Source: an uncultured Clostridia bacterium | GTDB taxonomy: Bacteria; Bacillota; Clostridia; TANB77; CAG-508 | DNA: 10,830 nucleotides | Direction: 5' to 3' | NCBI GenBank assembly: GCA_948517135.1 | Contig: CAORJJ010000072.1 | Location: forward strand, 1-10,830 | Shown here: piece by piece, positions 7,099-10,830 of the stretch | Numbering within the stretch: the stretch's first letter is position 1 | How the letters are laid out: every line of letters begins with the position of its first letter | The notes under the pieces: model-generated | Database searches by the model: none | What the model was told of the DNA's origin: nothing | What the model saw: only the letters and a program-made list of their open reading frames with translations | Program-made: the position numbers and the translations under genes

Positions 7099-7125
7099 GA
7101 AATTTAGGGACGCTCGAAAAATTTC
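7099..7125 (-). repeat. 27-base intergenic element, copy 3 (inverted)
   Basis: On the + strand it reads GAAATTT, core AGGGACGCTCGAA, AAATTTC, with perfect inverted 7-base ends. Its reverse complement differs from copy 1 at only two core positions, both C/T. The similarity stops at the element's borders, so it is a discrete unit. It follows the terminator T-tract without a gap. Confidence 0.75.
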
Positions 7126-7162
7126 ACAATGCAACCAATAGGTTACAAATTTCAAACTAAGA

Positions 7163-7195
7163 TTGATAGAAAAAAATTGCAATTAATTGTATAAT
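7163..7195 (+). promoter_or_regulatory. Possible promoter and operator of the XRE regulator gene
   Basis: A perfect TATAAT is at 7190-7195, but the best -35 (TTGATA, 7163-7168) is 21 bases away, too far for a good promoter. Two overlapping perfect palindromes, AATTGCAATT (7175-7184) and CAATTAATTG (7180-7189), fill the spacer directly before the -10. That is a natural place for an autoregulatory operator, although AT-rich palindromes also arise by chance. Confidence 0.35.
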
Positions 7196-7229
7196 AAATA
7201 TAGATTATAAATACAAAGGAGGAATACGT

Positions 7230-8210
7230 ATGGAATTAAATGAGAAGTTATATGAGTTAAGAAAGAAAAATAATTGGAGTCAAGAAGACTTAGCAGAAAG
7301 AATGGAAGTTTCAAGACAAACTATTTCAAAATGGGAAAGTGGTAAAACAATTCCAGAACTTAATAAATTAGTAAAAATTTCAGAAATATACGAAATAACT
7401 CTTGATGAATTAGTAAAAGAAACAACTTCAGAAGAAAATATTCCAAAAACAAAAATTAAAAAGAATAGGAAAAAAATTCTAATTATATTTTTGATAATAT
7501 TACTTCTTGTAGGAATATTATTTTCTATAAATATGATAAGAAGAATAAAAATTATATATGATATTTCAGATAAATATAAAAGCAATTTTTCATGTATTGG
7601 GGAAACGAAAAGTGGACATGTAAGTGAGAAAATTTCAAAAAGAGATATTAATAATATAACAGAAACTAATAAAGAATATTTGTACTATGTATCAGAAAAA
7701 GGAGAAAAATTACTAAAAATAGTATCTTATAATGCAGGAAACGAAGATGCATTTGTCTCAGAGGAACCTATTGAAGAGATTTATATAGATTTAAACAAAG
7801 AAATTAAAGATACAGTACGTCATTATAATGATGTAATAAAAATAAATTTAAAAGATGGAACACGTGAAATAATAAATGATTACGAATTAAATAGTCCAAT
7901 AATAAAAGCAACAGGGTGTATGAATAATTATTATGGAATAATTTGTGCATATGATAAAGTATATCGTGACAAAGAAATAGCATTCGATTTTGGTAACAAA
8001 TTTTTTGAAAAAGATGGCAATTATGGATGGAACAATGCTTCAATAAAAGGCATGATGCAAAGTATAGGAATGACATTTAATAATAAAAACTTTTTTATAC
8101 ACTTTGATTATTGTAAAGAAGATATAAAAGAACAACGAGAAATTGTTGATATTGTAATATCAAATGAGTTAAAACCAACAAGAGAAGAAGTGTTACCACC
8201 ACAAGTCTAA
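7230..8210 (+). CDS. Membrane-anchored XRE-family transcriptional regulator
   Basis: The N-terminus is a clear Cro/C1-type HTH_3 domain (about 5-62): LYELRKKNNWSQEDLAERM, then the recognition helix region VSRQTISKWESGKTIPEL, ending with YEITLDELV. A lysine-rich stretch (74-82) leads to one transmembrane segment at about 83-103 (ILIIFLIILLLVGILFSI). A C-terminal domain of about 220 residues follows, predicted outside the cell by the positive-inside rule, and I do not recognise it. This layout suggests a one-component sensor that links an envelope signal to DNA binding from the membrane. That role is inference. The start is fixed by AAAGGAGG at 7215-7222. A long hairpin follows the gene, and a lipase-like protein, an anchored protein and a response regulator lie downstream. 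Confidence 0.85.
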   Translation: MELNEKLYELRKKNNWSQEDLAERMEVSRQTISKWESGKTIPELNKLVKISEIYEITLDELVKETTSEENIPKTKIKKNRKKILIIFLIILLLVGILFSINMIRRIKIIYDISDKYKSNFSCIGETKSGHVSEKISKRDINNITETNKEYLYYVSEKGEKLLKIVSYNAGNEDAFVSEEPIEEIYIDLNKEIKDTVRHYNDVIKINLKDGTREIINDYELNSPIIKATGCMNNYYGIICAYDKVYRDKEIAFDFGNKFFEKDGNYGWNNASIKGMMQSIGMTFNNKNFFIHFDYCKEDIKEQREIVDIVISNELKPTREEVLPPQV

Positions 8211-8221
8211 AAAAGAACAAA

Positions 8222-8256
8222 AAAGCCGATAGTTAGCATTGCTAATTATCGGCTTT
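8222..8256 (+). terminator. Long hairpin after the XRE gene, probable weak terminator
   Basis: A 16-bp stem (8222-8237 with 8241-8256) contains one G-T pair and a 3-base loop, ATT. Only three Ts follow before AATG, so termination may be partial. The A-rich 5' flank would give a T-tract on the other strand, but no minus-strand gene is seen there to need it. An isolated TATAAT at 8271-8276 lacks a -35 box, so the next gene may rely on read-through. Confidence 0.6.
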
Positions 8257-8302
8257 AATGATATAAATAATATAATTAAAATCTATAAAAGAGGAAATAA
8301 AT

Positions 8303-9430
8303 ATGTCTAATATTAACGATTACTTATTATGGAGGGGAGATATTGCCATAAGTAAAAAAATTAAATTTAATGAAATAGATAGTATGATTTTGGCAAGATT
8401 TTCGTATCTTTTATTTAGTAAAATTAATATTGCTCCAAAAGAAACAATTGCTTCTATTTCAGAAAGAATGAAAGACTTCAAAAACGAAGAGTTTCTTTAT
8501 AATGGCGATAAAGAATTGGTTACATATTTAGGCCAAAGTAACCGTTTCAAAAATATGCTTGTAACAGATTATGTTGAAATAAATAGTAAAGAAAAAGAAA
8601 ATCAATTCTCTGCTATTACAATACATATTTCTAGAAAAGAAATTTATATTTCATTTATGGGAACTGATAATACAATAAATGGGTGGAAAGAAGATTTTAA
8701 TATGGCATTTATGGAAAATGTGCCATGCCAAATTGCTGGAAAAGAATATATAGAAAAAATTGCAAAGAAATATTGTTATAAGAAAATAAGAATAGGTGGA
8801 CATTCAAAAGGCGGAAATGTTGCCATTTACTCAGCAATTACAGCAAATAAAAAAATTCAAAATAAAATTATAAAAATTTATAATTATGATGGACCAGGAT
8901 TTAGTAAAAATACTATAAATCAATTTGAAAATAGTGAAATAATAAATAAAATAGAAAGTTATATTCCTCAAGAATCTGTAATTGGAAGACTTTTAAATCA
9001 CAAAGAAAAAATGACAATAGTATTAAGTACTGAAAAAGGAATTTTGCAACATGATATTTATTCTTGGCAAGTATTAAAAGATGATTTAATTAGACTTGAA
9101 AAAAATACAGATATAAGTGAAAATATTGATAAAACACTAACAGATTGGTTAGAAACAACAACAATAAAACAAAGAAAGATATTTGTAGATGTAGTATTTG
9201 ATTTGCTTTATTCAACAGATGCTAATACTTTTGGAGAAATTTATAAAAATTTACCTATAAATATTACAAAAATACTAAGAAAATATTCACAAATATCAAC
9301 AGAAGACAAGAAAACTATAGCAAAAATGATTAAGATTATGATGACATGTTATATGAATATTATTAAAAAAAGAGAAAGTACTAAATCGAATAAAAAATAT
9401 TTTATTAAGTTTAGAAAAAATAAAGTTTAG
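8303..9430 (+). CDS. DUF2974 (Mbeg1-like) alpha/beta-hydrolase family protein
   Basis: This 375-residue lipase-like protein belongs to the DUF2974/Mbeg1-like group common in gut Clostridia. The nucleophile elbow is G-H-S-K-G at 166-170 (IRIGGHSKGGNVAIYSA), with Ser168 as the likely nucleophile. The segment ISFMGTDNTINGWKEDFNMAF (116-136) matches the conserved GTD-x-GWKEDF region, which probably shapes the oxyanion hole. Asp196 in YNYDGPGF and His250 in LQHDIYSW are the probable remaining triad residues. The N-terminus YLLWRGD and the acidic Glu-Asp pair near residue 25 are also typical. No signal peptide is seen, so it is probably cytoplasmic. The substrate is unknown. The start follows AAAGAGGA. 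The next gene's ribosome site overlaps the stop codon, so the two are co-transcribed. Confidence 0.85.
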   Translation: MSNINDYLLWRGDIAISKKIKFNEIDSMILARFSYLLFSKINIAPKETIASISERMKDFKNEEFLYNGDKELVTYLGQSNRFKNMLVTDYVEINSKEKENQFSAITIHISRKEIYISFMGTDNTINGWKEDFNMAFMENVPCQIAGKEYIEKIAKKYCYKKIRIGGHSKGGNVAIYSAITANKKIQNKIIKIYNYDGPGFSKNTINQFENSEIINKIESYIPQESVIGRLLNHKEKMTIVLSTEKGILQHDIYSWQVLKDDLIRLEKNTDISENIDKTLTDWLETTTIKQRKIFVDVVFDLLYSTDANTFGEIYKNLPINITKILRKYSQISTEDKKTIAKMIKIMMTCYMNIIKKRESTKSNKKYFIKFRKNKV

Positions 9431-9439
9431 GAGAGAATT

Positions 9440-10276
9440 ATGAAAAAAGAATTAAAGATTTTTATAATTGTTTTAAGTGTATTTTTACTATTTTTAATAT
9501 ATTATATAGGAATGATTACTAAGCATAGTACTGTATCTAACTATAATAATATTAATACTAAAAGTGATAACATGGAATTTAAAATGAATGCTGTTATTGT
9601 AAAAGTTGAAAATAAAATGTTATATGTTGTAAAAACAAATGCTACAAATGAATTAATCACTCTTGCTTTTACAGAAGATATTGGGTATAAAGAATATCAA
9701 GAAATAGAAATTTATTTTGACGGAATAATATTAGAAAGTTATCCTGCTCAACTAGGAAATGTTGGAAAAATTGAAATTATAAAAGATAAAAGTGATGTGG
9801 AAATACCTGAGGAAATATTAAAATTCTGTTATAGTTCTAGTGATAATGTTAATGTAGAAATTTTAGAATTAACCTGTAATGGAATAGAGTTAAATATTAT
9901 AGATTCTAATAATATGGAATACAATTATTCACATAATTATAAGATTTATGAAAAAGTTAAGAATGAAAATTATCCAGAAGAAGGATATAAAATAGGAGAA
10001 GATACTGAAAATTCTACAGCAGGCTTTAGTGGAACAGGTTTAGAATATATTTGGAAAGAAAAAGATACAATTTCAGATATTCTAAGTAAAGATACTGAAA
10101 TAGTTCAAGAAAATGATATGCAAAGAAAATTTGATTGGACAGATTTTTATGGAGAACTTGAAAACGGAGAATATGAGTTTGTTTTAGGAGACGATGATTC
10201 AATTGGAATAAAAATACCATTTAAAATAGATGAAGATAAAAATGTATCATATGATAATGTTCAATTCTTATATTAA
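9440..10276 (+). CDS. Membrane-anchored extracytoplasmic protein of unknown function
   Basis: Residues 5-27 (LKIFIIVLSVFLLFLIYYIG) form a single N-terminal membrane anchor or uncleaved signal; no lipobox Cys is present. The remaining 250 residues should lie outside the membrane. Two parts can be seen. One is a small beta-rich segment at about 48-115 (NAVIVKVENKMLYVV), reminiscent of OB-like DUF3221 domains. The other is a C-terminal region at about 130-270 ending in DFYGELENGEYEFVLGDDD, which resembles bacterial Ig-like domains that close with a D-x2-x-YGxLxxGxYR motif. Both comparisons are from memory and tentative. The ribosome site AGGAGAG (9429-9435) overlaps the stop of the hydrolase gene, and the response regulator begins 13 bases after this gene. 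It may be an accessory or signal-sensing partner of that regulator. Confidence 0.7.
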   Translation: MKKELKIFIIVLSVFLLFLIYYIGMITKHSTVSNYNNINTKSDNMEFKMNAVIVKVENKMLYVVKTNATNELITLAFTEDIGYKEYQEIEIYFDGIILESYPAQLGNVGKIEIIKDKSDVEIPEEILKFCYSSSDNVNVEILELTCNGIELNIIDSNNMEYNYSHNYKIYEKVKNENYPEEGYKIGEDTENSTAGFSGTGLEYIWKEKDTISDILSKDTEIVQENDMQRKFDWTDFYGELENGEYEFVLGDDDSIGIKIPFKIDEDKNVSYDNVQFLY

Positions 10277-10277
10277 T

Positions 10278-10284
10278 AAAGGAG
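10278..10284 (+). promoter_or_regulatory. Ribosome binding site that sets the response regulator start
   Basis: AAAGGAG lies 5 bases before the ATG at 10290. The reading frame is open further upstream to an ATG at 10230, but that would lie within the preceding gene and has no such site. The receiver domain also begins right after 10290 (SSILVIEDDE). Confidence 0.85.
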
Positions 10285-10289
10285 AAAAA

Positions 10290-10830
10290 ATGTCTAGCAT
10301 ATTAGTTATAGAAGATGATGAAATGTTAAATGCAGGAATATGTTTTAATATTCAAAATAATAATTGGAAAGCATTAAGCACATATTGTATAAAAGATGCA
10401 AAAGAAATTATAAAACAAAATAAAATAGATTTAATTTTACTAGATGTAAATTTGCCAGATGGAAATGGTTTTGAATTTGCTAAAACAATTAAAGAGCAAT
10501 ATAATATTCCTTTTATATTTCTAACTGCACATAATTTAGATGAAGAAATTTTAGAAGGTTTTGAAATTCGGAGCAGATGATTATATAACAAAACCTTTTA
10601 ATATAAAAATTGTATTAAAAAGAATCGGTGTTATTTTAAATAGAGGTAATAGAAATCAAGAGAATACTTTTAAAATTAGAGATTTAATTATTGATTTTGA
10701 TAATAGAATGATTAAGAAAAATAATAATATTATTTATTTAACTCCAACTGAATTTGATTTATTAAATATTTTTATTAAAAATAAAAATATGATACTTACA
10801 CGAGAAATATTACTTGAGAAATTATGGGAC
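10290..10830 (+). pseudogene. OmpR/PhoB-family response regulator, frameshifted and cut by the window end
   Basis: The first part reads as a receiver domain: acidic Asp9-Asp10 (VIEDDE), phosphoacceptor Asp52 in LLDVNLPDGNG, and Thr79 in FLTAH. After GFEI (90-93) the frame runs into a stop at 10578-10580. Skipping one base at about 10569 (the C of ATTCGGAGCA) restores the family sequence GADDYITKPF, including the conserved Lys-Pro. It then continues without a stop to the window edge with a winged-helix DNA-binding domain (KIRDLIIDF, LTPTEFDLLNIFIKN, LTREILLEKLWD). Apart from one extra base, the gene looks intact, so either a recent inactivating insertion or a sequencing/assembly error is likely. 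A histidine kinase gene probably follows outside the window. The target genes cannot be deduced. Confidence 0.88.

Noticed and set aside
1047..7125. Treating the three 27-base elements as a CRISPR array.
   Set aside because: The copies are about 3 kb apart, in mixed orientation and without regular spacers or cas genes.
8222..8256. Calling the long hairpin a small RNA gene.
   Set aside because: It sits just after a stop codon, has no promoter of its own and fits a terminator or 3'-end stem better.
10230..10292. An upstream start for the response regulator at 10230.
   Set aside because: It lies inside the preceding gene and has no ribosome site, and the added residues are not part of a receiver domain; the ATG at 10290 has AAAGGAG in front of it.

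Overview
This window is AT-rich bacterial DNA from what looks like a low-GC Bacillota, probably a Clostridia-type anaerobe. The support is strong AGGAGG-type ribosome sites, sigma-A-like promoters, intrinsic terminators with T-tracts, AAA/ATA-rich codon use, and family members typical of that group: VanZ-like, DUF2974/Mbeg1-like, and a flavin reductase fused to rubredoxin. TGA works as a stop (the acetyltransferase ends on TGA exactly where the family ends), so the standard bacterial code applies. All recognised genes are on the + strand. No gap between genes exceeds 300 bases, and I saw no rRNA, tRNA, CRISPR array or transposase gene.

Layout. (1) 1-1048: a VanZ-like membrane protein whose true start may lie before the window, overlapping a maltose/galactoside-type hexapeptide O-acetyltransferase. 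(2) 1076-4126: the proline biosynthesis genes proC, proB and proA, behind their own promoter, with a hairpin between proC and proB. ProB phosphorylates glutamate, ProA reduces the acyl phosphate to the semialdehyde, which cyclises, and ProC reduces the ring to proline. (3) 4258-4857: a flavin reductase-rubredoxin fusion with its own terminators on both sides. (4) 4921-7098: a promoter, a 685-residue aminotransferase-GNAT acetyltransferase fusion and a GC-rich terminator. This gene is visibly richer in GC and uses different codons from everything around it, so it was probably acquired from another lineage. (5) 7230-10830: an XRE regulator with a membrane anchor, a lipase-like DUF2974 protein, a membrane-anchored protein of unknown function, and an OmpR-type response regulator. 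The last is split by a one-base frameshift and cut by the window end; a histidine kinase may follow outside.

Beyond the genes, the clearest unexplained signal is a 27-base intergenic element present three times (1047-1073, 4130-4156 and, inverted, 7099-7125). It has AAATTT-containing inverted ends and a 13-base core. Copies 1 and 3 match at 25 of 27 positions. Copies 2 and 3 bracket the segment holding the redox fusion and the foreign-looking aminotransferase gene. I did not find a clear, complete, novel defence or mobile system. The aminotransferase-GNAT fusion, the repeat element and the regulator/hydrolase/two-component cluster deserve the closest second look.
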